Shown here: positions 1 to 7,142 of the stretch, piece by piece
Numbering within the stretch: the first letter of the stretch is position 1
Layout of the letters: every line of letters starts with the position of its first letter
Source: an uncultured Desulfuromonadales bacterium
GTDB taxonomy: Bacteria > Desulfobacterota > Desulfuromonadia > Desulfuromonadales > Geopsychrobacteraceae
DNA: 18,966 nt
Direction of reading: 5' to 3'
Assembly (NCBI GenBank): GCA_947259685.1
Contig: CAMYNC010000067.1
Location: forward strand, 1 to 18,966
Notes under the pieces: generated by a model
Databases searched by the model: none
Told to the model about the DNA's origin: nothing
The model's input: only the letters and a program-made list of their open reading frames with translations
Translations under genes and position numbers: made by a program

Positions 1-729
1 GTCGATCAGCTTTTGCATGGTGGTTTTGGCATTCTGGGGATCACCCAACGCCTCGAAAGCCAGCGCCTGCTTGAGCATCGCGGCCGGGGCCTTGGGATGA
101 TTGCCGTATTTGCTGATCACATCCTGAAACTGCAGGATCGCCAGTTCATACTTCTTCTCTCCATACAGGGCTTCGCCGGTCCAGTAGAGGGCATTGACGT
201 AAAGCTCATGGTTGGGGTACTTGCTGACAAAGCCTTCCAGCAGCTGCCGCCCTTCGCTGAACCGATTCTCGGTGCGAACTTTATCCAGCGCCTGCTGATA
301 AATCGCCTCCGGGGTTTCCACCGCCGCGCTGCTGGTTGTTTGTAACCCACCGGAGATGGGCGCACCGCCTGACATCTCGAGCTGGTCAAGCCGGCTGTTC
401 AGGGAGCCGAGCTGCAGGCCAAGATCCTCTTTGACCATCTGCATTTCATCGGTCAGCTGCTGGTTGTCACGGCTCAGGTCGTCGAGGCGACCGTTGACCG
501 ACTGAAAATCGACCCGCAGGTTATCCAGTCCGGCCTGCATTTCCGCCACCTGCCGCTGCAGCATCTCACCGCTGGCGGTGCCGCTGCTGGCGGCTTCGCT
601 GGTCTGCACCTCAATCCGGGCCAGCCGACGTTTCATCTCTTCCAGATCCAACTCCATCCGCAGCTGTTCCTGGCTGGGCATGCAACCAGCCAGCAGCAGA
701 CCGCAAACCAAAACCCCAATAAAACGCAT
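1..729 (-). CDS. cpoB: Cell division coordinator CpoB/YbgF (Tol-Pal accessory TPR protein), 3' end cut by window edge
   Basis: The frame is open from an ATG pair (732/729) to the window edge without a stop, so the protein is truncated at its C-terminus. CpoB-family proteins coordinate outer-membrane constriction by Tol-Pal with septal peptidoglycan synthesis. About 243 codons are visible. The N-terminus is hydrophobic and ends in a lipobox (L-A-G-C, Cys at about residue 16-17), predicting a lipoprotein. Next come a heptad-like coiled-coil stretch (about residues 20-120, many L/I/M and E/Q/R) and a C-terminal TPR region with YxxAL, GEALYGEKKYELAILQF and YPNH-type signatures. A GGAGG lies 7 nt before the ATG at 729 and 4 nt before the one at 732, favouring 729. 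The gene is last in the tolQRAB-pal-cpoB order, which supports the call. Judged by family length (about 250-270 aa), perhaps 15-30 residues are missing. Confidence 0.88.
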   Translation of the reverse strand, partial: MRFIGVLVCGLLLAGCMPSQEQLRMELDLEEMKRRLARIEVQTSEAASSGTASGEMLQRQVAEMQAGLDNLRVDFQSVNGRLDDLSRDNQQLTDEMQMVKEDLGLQLGSLNSRLDQLEMSGGAPISGGLQTTSSAAVETPEAIYQQALDKVRTENRFSEGRQLLEGFVSKYPNHELYVNALYWTGEALYGEKKYELAILQFQDVISKYGNHPKAPAAMLKQALAFEALGDPQNAKTTMQKLID

Positions 730-747
730 CATCAAACCTCCCGCTAT

Positions 748-780
748 AAAAAAGGGCCACGCATTGCTCATGCGCGGCCC
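748..780 (-). terminator. Rho-independent terminator/attenuator between pal and cpoB
   Basis: Read on the minus strand, a stem GGGCC-n-GCGCAT type (776-780 and inward) pairs with ATGCG-n-GGCCC across a 5-nt loop. There are 10 base pairs and one A-C mismatch. Six U residues (748-753) follow at once. It begins about 20 nt after the pal stop and ends just before the cpoB Shine-Dalgarno, so it probably lowers cpoB expression relative to pal instead of ending the operon outright. Confidence 0.75.
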
Positions 781-801
781 CGCTTGACGGCAATGTTCAG
801 C

Positions 802-1356
802 TTAACGGCGGATCTTAAACTCGGCGCGCCGGTTTTTTGCCCAGGCATCTTCGGTCTGGGCAAAATCGAGGGGCAACTCCTCGCCGTACGAGATAGTGCT
901 CATCCGGCTGGCAGGAACCCCCAGGGAGACCAGGTAGTTTTTCGTCGCCAAAGCGCGCTTTTCACCAAGCGCCAGGTTGTATTCATCCGAGCCACGCTCA
1001 TCGCAATGACCTTCGATCTGCACTTCAACGTTCGGAGCCGCTTTGAGCAGCGCGGCGTTGTCCGCCAGGGTCTGCTTGGCCCCGTCGGTCAGCACGTACT
1101 GATCGAATTCAAAATGGATCCGCTCCAGACCACTTTTGGCCCGCTGTTCGGCCGCCTCGGCCGCTTCACGGGCCAGGGCCGCTTCATCGATCGGCTCTTC
1201 AATCACCGCCATCGGCTGCTCCGGATCAACAACTACGGTCGTTTCTTCGACCTCAACCAGGGGCTCATCGGTGGCGACCGGTTTTTTCGCACAGCCTGAA
1301 ATCATCAGGGAGAGCAGGAGAAACATCAGCACCAGACATTTCATCGATTTTTGCAT
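802..1356 (-). CDS. pal: Peptidoglycan-associated lipoprotein Pal
   Basis: Pal is an outer-membrane lipoprotein that binds peptidoglycan and TolB, and it links the outer membrane to the wall at division sites. The product from the chosen start is 184 aa. It has a lipoprotein signal peptide with lipobox I-S-G-C (Cys22), an acidic E/V/P-rich linker (about 27-75), and a C-terminal OmpA-like domain (about 80-184). That domain carries the Pal hallmark EGHCDERGSDEYN and ends KNRRAEFKIRR. The frame extends upstream to 1392, but an AAAGGAG sits 8 nt before the ATG at 1356 and this start gives a proper signal peptide, so 1356 is preferred. It lies downstream of tolB with a 120-nt gap holding its own promoter, and upstream of cpoB. 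Confidence 0.96.
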   Translation of the reverse strand: MQKSMKCLVLMFLLLSLMISGCAKKPVATDEPLVEVEETTVVVDPEQPMAVIEEPIDEAALAREAAEAAEQRAKSGLERIHFEFDQYVLTDGAKQTLADNAALLKAAPNVEVQIEGHCDERGSDEYNLALGEKRALATKNYLVSLGVPASRMSTISYGEELPLDFAQTEDAWAKNRRAEFKIRR

Positions 1357-1433
1357 AACAACCACTCCTTTCGCATACGCGAGATACAACAAAGCAATTA
1401 ACAGACGTTTGATTCATTAGAGTTTGACGCCCC

Positions 1434-1461
1434 ATTATACAGAAGCGCAATACAAAGGCAA
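1434..1461 (-). promoter_or_regulatory. Sigma70-type promoter for pal
   Basis: On the minus strand, TTGCCT (1456-1461) and a perfect TATAAT (1434-1439) are separated by 16 bp, inside the 120-bp tolB-pal gap. Transcripts would start near 1427 and run into pal. This would allow pal to be made in excess over the inner-membrane Tol proteins. Confidence 0.6.
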
Positions 1462-1476
1462 CACCCGTTTCATCCC

Positions 1477-2775
1477 CTACCAGCGGCCAGACCAGGCGGG
1501 ATGACTGTCATCGCTGCCGGGCGTGGAAATCCGCCGATTACCGGTGCCATCGGCGCGCATGACATGGACAGATTTCTTGCCCTGCTCCTCCAGGGAATAG
1601 ACCAGAAACCGACCATCCGAACTCCAGCGCGGGTGTTCTTTGCTGCCCTCGCCAAAGGTCAGGCGGCGTTCGTCGCTGCTATCGGGACGGATACTGTAAA
1701 CATCGAAACGGTTGCCCTCGAGACGTGAAAAAGCAATCCGATCGCCCTTGGGACTCCAGGCCGGTGTGGCGTTGTACTTCCCCTCGAAAGTCAAGCGCCG
1801 CACCTCCTCGTTGTGCACATCGATGATGAACACATTAGGATTTCCACGCCGATCGGAGACAAAGGCAATCTCATTACCGTCCGGACTCCAACTGGGATCG
1901 ACATCGATCCCATAATGATTGGTTAAACGTTTATGGATTGTGCCGTCGGTGCCGAGCAGATAAAGTTCGGAGTTTTTATCCTTCGACAGCGTCAGTGCCA
2001 GCTCGCGGCCGTCCGGGCTGTAGCGGCCGCCGATATTCAAACCCTGCTTCATCGACAGCCGCGACTCGCGACCGGTGTAGATTTCTTTGCGGTAAAGATC
2101 GGGGTTGCCTTTGTCGTAGGAGGTAAAAATCAGCTCCTTGCGGGTCGGCGAGAAATCGGGATTGAGGACGATCGACTGGTGATTGGTCAAGCGCTGTGGA
2201 TTATGGCCGTCGACATCCATCAGGTAGAGCTCTTTGCCGCCGCTGCGCTTGGAGATAAAGGCGATCTTGCTGGAAAATGGGCCCAGCTCGCCGGTGGTGC
2301 TGAGCAGCACCTGGTCAGCAAAGCCGTGGGCGATCCGTCGCACGTCCTTGAGCTTGCCGATGTAACGTCGCCCGGACAACAGCCGCCGGGTAATGACATC
2401 GTAGAGCCGCAGCTCGAGGGTCAGTTGGTCACCCTCGACCTTGTATCCACCCTTGATCAGCGATTCGGCGCCGAGCAGCCGCCACTGGGCGAAATCGACA
2501 TCGCTGCTGCGCAGGCCGAGTCGCTGGGCATCATCGAGAAAGGAATCGGGATTGACCGAATCGAACAGCCCGGAGAGATCCAGATCGTTTTCCAGCACCT
2601 GCTGAAATTCCTTGATGATCTCCGGCCGCGCGGCCGCCATTGGCTGCAGCGGGGCAATCGCCAGGGGAATGGTCTGTTCGCCCGGGGCGCTGATTTCAAT
2701 CTTCACCGCCAGGGCCTGCGAACTCAGACAAAGTATCGAGCTGAGTAGAATCAGGAGCGTTTTGAAAGTTTTCAT
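1477..2775 (-). CDS. tolB: Tol-Pal system beta-propeller protein TolB
   Basis: TolB is the periplasmic component that shuttles between Pal and the TolQRA motor. The 432-aa product (family about 430) has a Sec signal peptide with cleavage expected after A-L-A at residue 23. An N-terminal alpha/beta domain (about 24-160) is followed by a C-terminal beta-propeller of PD40/WD40-like repeats. The repeats are seen as recurring SPDG, LTNH, WSPDGNEIAFVSDR, WSPKGDRIAFS and WSSDGRFLVYS units, ending PAWSGRW. Its ATG overlaps the tolA stop by 4 nt (ATGA), implying translational coupling. No truncation or unusual residue was noticed. Confidence 0.97.
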   Translation of the reverse strand: MKTFKTLLILLSSILCLSSQALAVKIEISAPGEQTIPLAIAPLQPMAAARPEIIKEFQQVLENDLDLSGLFDSVNPDSFLDDAQRLGLRSSDVDFAQWRLLGAESLIKGGYKVEGDQLTLELRLYDVITRRLLSGRRYIGKLKDVRRIAHGFADQVLLSTTGELGPFSSKIAFISKRSGGKELYLMDVDGHNPQRLTNHQSIVLNPDFSPTRKELIFTSYDKGNPDLYRKEIYTGRESRLSMKQGLNIGGRYSPDGRELALTLSKDKNSELYLLGTDGTIHKRLTNHYGIDVDPSWSPDGNEIAFVSDRRGNPNVFIIDVHNEEVRRLTFEGKYNATPAWSPKGDRIAFSRLEGNRFDVYSIRPDSSDERRLTFGEGSKEHPRWSSDGRFLVYSLEEQGKKSVHVMRADGTGNRRISTPGSDDSHPAWSGRW

Positions 2776-3692
2776 CGTCGGTCCAACATCTCCTTCAGGT
2801 TAAAAACGATATGGAAATCCTCAGCTGAGGGAAGCGGCTGATTCAGCTGCTTGGATTTGTTGATCGCTTTGGTCAGCGAATCGTCAAAAATGGGATTCCC
2901 CGATTTTTTCAAAAAACGATAGTGCTGCAAGGTTCCTTGCGCATTATACACCAACAACACTTCCGCCTCGGGAGTGCCGCTGACCTGATGCTGCGACAAG
3001 ACCCACTGCTGCTGGATGTATTCGCGGACAAAAGCTGTCGCACTGACGCCAGCCTCGTCCCCCTTGCCATCCAGCATGCCGACCGGAGCATCCTTGACCG
3101 GTGAGTTCAGCTGCTGACTCTCTGCCGCTGCCGCTGCCCGCAAGGCATCCAGTTTAGCTTTCCGGTCTGCTTCGGCCTGCTTCTGCTGGGTCTTTTTTCG
3201 CAACTGTTGCAGACGTTTCTGCAGCGCATTCTCCTGCGCTTTACTCACCGCCGGTTTTGGTTCCGGCTTGGGCTTAGGTTTGGCCTTGGGTTTAGGTTTC
3301 GGCTTCACCGGTTCGGGTTTAGGTTTGGGCTTTGGTTCCGGTTTTGGCGGTGGCTTGACCGGCTCCGGTTTTGGTTTGGGCGGAATCGGTTTGGCCTCGG
3401 GTTTTGGTTTGGGTGGGAGCGGTTTCGGCTTGACCTGCGGCTTCTCCGGGGCTGGCTGCGCCTGCTTGGTCACTGCTTCGGGCCGCCCGGCCTGGGGATT
3501 TTTCACCACCTTATTGACCAGATTGACCCGATAGACCGGCGGCTTGGCCGGGTCGCTCTTAGGGAACCAGGGCGAGAAATAGAACATCGGCAACAGGATG
3601 TGCAGGAGCAATGAAACCAGCAGCATCTGCCGAAAACCGGGCTCAAACACTGACTGCAGCTGCTGCCAGCGTTGTTTTCGAGACATTTCCAT
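2772..3692 (-). CDS. tolA: TolA: inner-membrane to outer-membrane energy-coupling protein (TonB-like C-terminus)
   Basis: TolA spans the periplasm and passes proton-motive-force energy from TolQR to TolB/Pal. The 306-aa product has a short cytoplasmic N-terminus, one membrane helix (about 22-40), and a Pro/Lys-rich extended linker (about 81-148). A charged Lys/Gln/Ala helix follows (about 151-192), then a C-terminal TolA/TonB-type domain (about 213-306) with the VLLVYNAQGTLQHYRFLKKSG and FDDSLTKAI elements. The call rests on this architecture and on position between tolR and tolB; alone it could be a TonB-family protein. The start at 3692 lies 10 nt after the tolR stop; an alternative ATG lies two codons inside. 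The linker is shorter and more PK-rich than the Ala/Lys coiled coil of enterobacterial TolA. Confidence 0.88.
   Translation of the reverse strand: MEMSRKQRWQQLQSVFEPGFRQMLLVSLLLHILLPMFYFSPWFPKSDPAKPPVYRVNLVNKVVKNPQAGRPEAVTKQAQPAPEKPQVKPKPLPPKPKPEAKPIPPKPKPEPVKPPPKPEPKPKPKPEPVKPKPKPKAKPKPKPEPKPAVSKAQENALQKRLQQLRKKTQQKQAEADRKAKLDALRAAAAAESQQLNSPVKDAPVGMLDGKGDEAGVSATAFVREYIQQQWVLSQHQVSGTPEAEVLLVYNAQGTLQHYRFLKKSGNPIFDDSLTKAINKSKQLNQPLPSAEDFHIVFNLKEMLDRR
3249..3452 (-). repeat. Low-complexity Pro-Lys repeat tract inside tolA
   Basis: This stretch encodes about 68 residues dominated by KP, EP and PKP units. In DNA it is a degenerate GGTTTNGG/CCNAAACC-type repeat on the plus strand. It forms the stiff periplasmic linker of TolA. 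Long open frames antisense to it are by-products of the repeat. Such tracts can change length by slippage in frame. Confidence 0.7.
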
Positions 3693-3702
3693 GGGGCGGT
3701 CG

Positions 3703-4128
3703 CTACTCCTCGGGGAGGCGGGTGACCATCCCCAACTTTTCCACCCCGGCCTTCTTGACCGCTGCCATCACCTGCACCACCCGACCGTACGGGACTTGCT
3801 GGTCGGCCTCAAGAAACACTTCGCGATCCGGCTTGCCTTTGAGGGCCTGCTGAATCACCGGGCCGAGCTTGCTGACCTGCTGGATTTTGGTTTTGCCGAT
3901 GGAAATCTGACCGTTCTTTTCCAGGGTCACCACCAGCGGTTCCTGCTGAGCCGGCAAGCCAGGCGCTTCAGCCACTTCCGGCAACTCGACGGAAACCCCC
4001 TGGTCAAGCATCGGGGCCGTGACCATAAAGATAATCAACAGCACCAGCATGACATCGACAAACGGAGTCACGTTGATCTGCGACATACTGCCGCGCCGCC
4101 CGCCGGGACGGCCGCCACCAACCTCCAT
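3703..4128 (-). CDS. tolR: Tol-Pal system protein TolR (ExbD/TolR family)
   Basis: TolR is the small inner-membrane partner of TolQ in the proton channel that powers TolA. The 141-aa product has a Gly/Arg-rich cytoplasmic N-terminus and the family signature INVTPFVDVMLVLLIIFMV. The conserved Asp (Asp25) lies in the single membrane helix (about 22-41). A periplasmic domain (about 55-141) follows, with the pattern VTLEKNGQISIGKTKI. Its ATG directly abuts the tolQ stop (TAG-ATG), so the two are probably translationally coupled. Family length is about 135-145 aa. ExbD is the only reasonable alternative, and the neighbours decide for TolR. Confidence 0.95.
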   Translation of the reverse strand: MEVGGGRPGGRRGSMSQINVTPFVDVMLVLLIIFMVTAPMLDQGVSVELPEVAEAPGLPAQQEPLVVTLEKNGQISIGKTKIQQVSKLGPVIQQALKGKPDREVFLEADQQVPYGRVVQVMAAVKKAGVEKLGMVTRLPEE

Positions 4129-4812
4129 CTAGCGCCCCCGCTCCATCCGCTCGACGATATTCAGAAACTCCTGGCTGAAGTTATCCATTTCGCCGATCAG
4201 CACGTTGACCTTGTTGAGGAAGTGGTTATAGCCCATAACCGCCGGAATCGCGGCCGCCAGACCGATGGCAGTCGCCACCAGCGCTTCGGAGATCCCCGGC
4301 GCAACTACCGCCAGCGAAGCGCTGCCGGTCTCTCCGATGCCGTGAAAAGCGTCCATGATCCCCCAGACGGTGCCGAACAGCCCGATAAACGGCGTTGCCG
4401 AACCGGTAGTGGCGAGGAAGGTCAGATATTTTTCCAGCCGGTGAGTTTCTTGAGTGGTGGCGCGCCGCAGGGCCCGGGCGACGTTTTCGGTGGCATCCAT
4501 CTCGATAGAAAAATCACTTTTCTCGGTCGGGTCGACGGTTTTTTTGCGGAGCTGCAGCATCTCCTGGTAGCCCTCGCGAAACAGGGTGGCCAGCGGTGAA
4601 CTGCTGAACTGCTTGACCCCCTGACCGATGGCATCGAAACGCTTTTTGCTCCAGAAGAAATCGAGAAAACGCTCCGAATCCTTGATCGCTTTCTGCACCA
4701 CAGTAAATTTGTAAAAAATAATCGCCCAGGACACCAGCGAGAAGTAGACCAGAATCAGCAGCACCAGTTTAACCACCGGTCCGGCTTGATTGACCAAAGC
4801 CAATAGATCCAA
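4129..4812 (-). CDS. tolQ: Tol-Pal system protein TolQ (MotA/TolQ/ExbB proton channel)
   Basis: TolQ forms the pentameric proton channel around TolR in the inner membrane. The product has three membrane helices: one near the N-terminus (QAGPVVKLVLLILVYFSLVS), one around FLATTGSATPFIGLFGTVWG, and one around ISEALVATAIGLAAAIPAV. A cytoplasmic loop lies between the first two. The GLFGTVWGI and AIGLAAAIPA motifs are diagnostic for the MotA/TolQ/ExbB family. An ATG at 4830 gives 233 aa but has no Shine-Dalgarno. A TTG at 4812 has AAAGGAG exactly 7 nt upstream, giving 227 aa that start M-D-L-L-A, so 4812 is preferred. This is the first gene of the tol operon; no ybgC is present upstream, where it often sits in other genomes. 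Confidence 0.95.
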   Translation of the reverse strand: MDLLALVNQAGPVVKLVLLILVYFSLVSWAIIFYKFTVVQKAIKDSERFLDFFWSKKRFDAIGQGVKQFSSSPLATLFREGYQEMLQLRKKTVDPTEKSDFSIEMDATENVARALRRATTQETHRLEKYLTFLATTGSATPFIGLFGTVWGIMDAFHGIGETGSASLAVVAPGISEALVATAIGLAAAIPAVMGYNHFLNKVNVLIGEMDNFSQEFLNIVERMERGR

Positions 4813-4819
4813 AAGCTTT

Positions 4820-4826
4820 CTCCTTT
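4820..4826 (-). promoter_or_regulatory. Shine-Dalgarno that selects the TTG start of tolQ
   Basis: AAAGGAG on the minus strand lies 7 nt before a TTG at 4812. It is inside the coding frame if the upstream ATG (4830) is used. The ATG has only CCGGCTA in front of it, so initiation at TTG is better supported. Confidence 0.55.
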
Positions 4827-4879
4827 TCATTTAGCCGGCAACAGCCGCTCGGCCATAAAAGTCAAATTACAATTGCGGA

Positions 4880-4908
4880 ATTATCCGGCAGCCTCACCCC
4901 TAAGTCAA
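4880..4908 (-). promoter_or_regulatory. Sigma70-type promoter for the tolQRAB operon
   Basis: On the minus strand, TTGACT (4903-4908) and GATAAT (4880-4885) are separated by exactly 17 bp; each hexamer matches consensus at 5 of 6 positions. The -35 box directly follows the stop codon of the upstream glycosyltransferase gene. Transcripts would start near 4873, leaving a leader of about 60 nt before the TTG start of tolQ. Confidence 0.68.
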
Positions 4909-4909
4909 G

Positions 4910-5626
4910 TCAGCTGGCGGTGGAATTGTTGCTGAACAGCTGCTCGGGCAGGTGCCGACGCAGGTAGGCTGCGGTCTGGCTGTGGGGGGAGCGCTGGAGA
5001 AAATCGACCAGGGCCTGCTGATCGTCCAGATCCTCCCAGGCCGGCAGCTGAACCGCGTTGATCTGCAGCTGTTCGATCCGTCGCCGGGTCTCGGCCAGGA
5101 CCACGCCGGTACTCCAGGGGATAGCTGCAAACAACTCCGGCCGATGGCTTGATTCGCCGATCAGCACATAACCACCATCGCCGGCGGGGGCCAGCACCAC
5201 CTCTACCTGCTGCAGAGCGGCAAACGCCTGCTCGATCAGTGGTAGCGGCAGATCGGGGGAGTCGCTGCCGATCAGCACCGCCTGCTGGTAGCCCTGCTGC
5301 AGGAACCGCTGCAGCGAATCGGCCATCCGCGCGCCCAGGTCCTGCCCCTGCTGGGGTAGCAGGCCAACCCCGGGAAAGTTCTCCGCAAACCAAGCCCGCT
5401 CACCAGCATAGCAGATCACCAGCTCGAAATCCGCGGCGCTCTGCAGCCGCTGCACGGTCTCCTGCAGGGCGCAGGCATAAAATTCGGCAGCCTGCTGGTG
5501 GGAGAGAGGCGGACAAAGTCGGGTTTTCACCTGCCCGGCCAGCGGCTGCTTGGCGTACACCCCTAAAACCGCACTTTTTGTCGTTTTTTTACTCGGGTTA
5601 TCCACAGTATCCACAGGCTTTTCCAC
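4910..5626 (-). CDS. TIGR04282/DUF2064 family glycosyltransferase (CofC-like nucleotidyltransferase fold)
   Basis: The 238-aa product matches the small GT-A-fold family once called DUF2064 and now TIGR04282, named for an association with arsenosugar biosynthesis in some genomes. Visible motifs are YAKQPLAGQVKTRL (about 24-37, nucleotide-binding), GSDSPDLP (120-127, Asp-rich metal site) and PAGDGGYVLIG (147-157). The real substrate is unknown, and nothing beside it here (no ArsM- or ArsS-like gene) fixes the pathway. The start is uncertain: GTG at 5626, 3 nt after the folE2 stop, has no clear Shine-Dalgarno. In-frame GTGs at 5614 and 5605 are alternatives, and the conserved domain begins only at about residue 18. 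The first codons overlap three DnaA-box-like 9-mers. It is probably co-transcribed with folE2. Confidence 0.85.
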   Translation of the reverse strand: MEKPVDTVDNPSKKTTKSAVLGVYAKQPLAGQVKTRLCPPLSHQQAAEFYACALQETVQRLQSAADFELVICYAGERAWFAENFPGVGLLPQQGQDLGARMADSLQRFLQQGYQQAVLIGSDSPDLPLPLIEQAFAALQQVEVVLAPAGDGGYVLIGESSHRPELFAAIPWSTGVVLAETRRRIEQLQINAVQLPAWEDLDDQQALVDFLQRSPHSQTAAYLRRHLPEQLFSNNSTAS

Positions 5627-5627
5627 A
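5598..5627 (-). other. Cluster of three DnaA-box-like 9-mers
   Basis: On the plus strand, TTATCCACA (5598-5606, perfect consensus), GTATCCACA (5607-5615) and TTTTCCACA (5619-5627) lie in the same orientation. The first two abut and the third is offset by 3 nt. They cover the first codons of the glycosyltransferase gene, where the encoded V-D-T-V-D pattern partly explains the repetition. Functional binding is not shown by sequence alone. Confidence 0.4.
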
Positions 5628-5629
5628 GC

Positions 5630-6409
5630 TCAGGAGGTTTTCCCCTCAACCATGGCATAGGCCGAATGATTGTGGATCGACTCGAAGTTTTCGCACTGCA
5701 CTTTGAACCAGCTGATGGAGCCGACACTGCGCAGCTTTTCAGTCACTGCCCGAACCATATCTTCGACGAACATCGGGTTGTCGTAAGCCTGCTCGGTGAC
5801 CGCTTTTTCATCCTCCCGCTTGAGCAGCGCATAGACCTGACAGCTGGCGCAATCCTCAACCCAGGCGATCAGGTCCTCCAGCCAGATATGTTCCGTGTAA
5901 CGGATCTGCACGTTGACGATACTGCGCTGATTGTGCGCGCCACGCTCGCTAATCTCTTTAGAGCAGGGACAGAGGGAGGTGACCGGAATACTTGCTTCAA
6001 GGACAAAATCGAATTGCTCGGACAGGGTCCCAAGCATGCGACACTGATATTCGAGCAGACCACGCGCCCCGGAGACCGGTGCACTTTTTTCGATAAAGTA
6101 GGGGAAGTCGAATTCCAGATGAGCACAGCTAGCCTCCAGCCGCTGTTTCATCTCGGCCAGAATCGTTTCCATATTCTCAACACTGATTTCACCATGGTAA
6201 AGATTGAGCACTTCGATAAAACGGCTCATGTGCGTGCCCTTGAAGTGCTCCGGCAGATCGACGTACATATTCACCCGCGCCACCGTGTGCTGCTGAACCC
6301 TTAGTTTGTCCTGCACAACGATCGGGTAGCGGATATCCTTGACCCCGACCTTATCGATGGCGATGTTGCGGGTATCGGGACTTTGTTGCATATCTGGCAT
6401 TTTCGCCAT
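5630..6409 (-). CDS. folE2: GTP cyclohydrolase IB (FolE2/MptA family)
   Basis: FolE2 converts GTP to 7,8-dihydroneopterin triphosphate, the first step of folate synthesis and also the precursor for queuosine. It is the non-zinc-restricted alternative to FolE. The product is 259 aa, normal for the family. The core motif SLCPCSKEIS contains Cys147 and is followed by GAHNQRS with His159, the expected metal/active-site residues. The C-terminus carries NHSAYAM. The frame is open up to 6469, but ATG at 6409 has AAAGAGG 6 nt upstream and lies just after the queC stop (13 nt), so it is preferred. The pairing with queC fits the shared intermediate. Confidence 0.95.
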   Translation of the reverse strand: MAKMPDMQQSPDTRNIAIDKVGVKDIRYPIVVQDKLRVQQHTVARVNMYVDLPEHFKGTHMSRFIEVLNLYHGEISVENMETILAEMKQRLEASCAHLEFDFPYFIEKSAPVSGARGLLEYQCRMLGTLSEQFDFVLEASIPVTSLCPCSKEISERGAHNQRSIVNVQIRYTEHIWLEDLIAWVEDCASCQVYALLKREDEKAVTEQAYDNPMFVEDMVRAVTEKLRSVGSISWFKVQCENFESIHNHSAYAMVEGKTS

Positions 6410-6422
6410 GAGTGACCTCTTT

Positions 6423-7100
6423 TCAATCAGCGACGTAAGCCACCGGATCAACCCTGCCAGCATCGGCAAATCCTTTGAGCCGCAAGCGGCAGGAATCGCA
6501 CTGGCCGCAGGAGAGCCCCGCAGGAGTCGGATCGTAACAGGAATGGGTCAGCCGATAATCGACGCCGAGGGCCATACCCTGCTTGATAATCTGGGCTTTG
6601 CTCAGATCGATCAGCGGCGCGTGAATCTTATAAGGCCGGCCTTCGACCCCCGCCTTGGTCGCCAGGTTGGCCATCTGCTGAAAAGCCTGGATGAACTCCG
6701 GCCGGCAGTCGGGGTAACCGGAATAGTCGAGGGCGTTGACACCGATAAAGATATCGGCGGCACCGAGCACCTCAGCCCAACCAAGGGCAAAGGAGAGGAA
6801 GATGGTATTACGCGCCGGCACGTAGGTCACCGGGATCTGATTTTCTACCACGCCCCCTTTGGGCACCTCGATATCGGCGGTCAGGGCGCTACCGCCCATC
6901 TGTCGCATGTCGACATCGACCACCATATGCTCTGCAGCTCCGATCAGCGGCGCATATTCACGGGCTTTTTCCAATTCGACGGTATGCCGCTGGCCGTAGT
7001 TAAAGCTCAAAGCATAGGCCGAAAACCCCTGGTCGCGGGCGATCGCCATGCAGGTGGTCGAATCGAGCCCGCCGCTGTATAAAACCACCGCTTTTTTCAT
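6423..7100 (-). CDS. queC: 7-cyano-7-deazaguanine synthase QueC
   Basis: QueC makes preQ0 from 7-carboxy-7-deazaguanine in an ATP- and ammonia-dependent reaction of the queuosine pathway. The product is 225 aa. It has a PP-loop SGGLDSTT (9-16) near the N-terminus, the conserved [12 protein letters not shown] stretch (about 94-105), and a C-terminal zinc site Cys188-x9-Cys198-xx-Cys201-xx-Cys204. The frame extends to 7148, but ATG at 7100 has AAGGA about 7 nt upstream and begins [11 protein letters not shown], the usual QueC N-terminus. It is followed 13 nt later by folE2. Other queuosine genes (queD, queE, queF) are not in the window. Confidence 0.96.
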   Translation of the reverse strand: MKKAVVLYSGGLDSTTCMAIARDQGFSAYALSFNYGQRHTVELEKAREYAPLIGAAEHMVVDVDMRQMGGSALTADIEVPKGGVVENQIPVTYVPARNTIFLSFALGWAEVLGAADIFIGVNALDYSGYPDCRPEFIQAFQQMANLATKAGVEGRPYKIHAPLIDLSKAQIIKQGMALGVDYRLTHSCYDPTPAGLSCGQCDSCRLRLKGFADAGRVDPVAYVAD

Positions 7101-7142
7101 GGTTCTTTCCTTTTTGACCCTAACTTCTAAAGAAACGTTAAC

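Noticed and set aside
3207..3614. Gly/Leu/Phe/Arg-rich ORFs antisense to tolA
   Set aside because: They are the complement of the Pro-Lys codon repeat in tolA, so low complexity is expected.
3598..4599. 333-aa plus-strand ORF antisense to tolA/tolR/tolQ
   Set aside because: It is a shadow of well-supported tol genes on the other strand; the peptide is His/Arg/Gln-rich with no recognisable domain.
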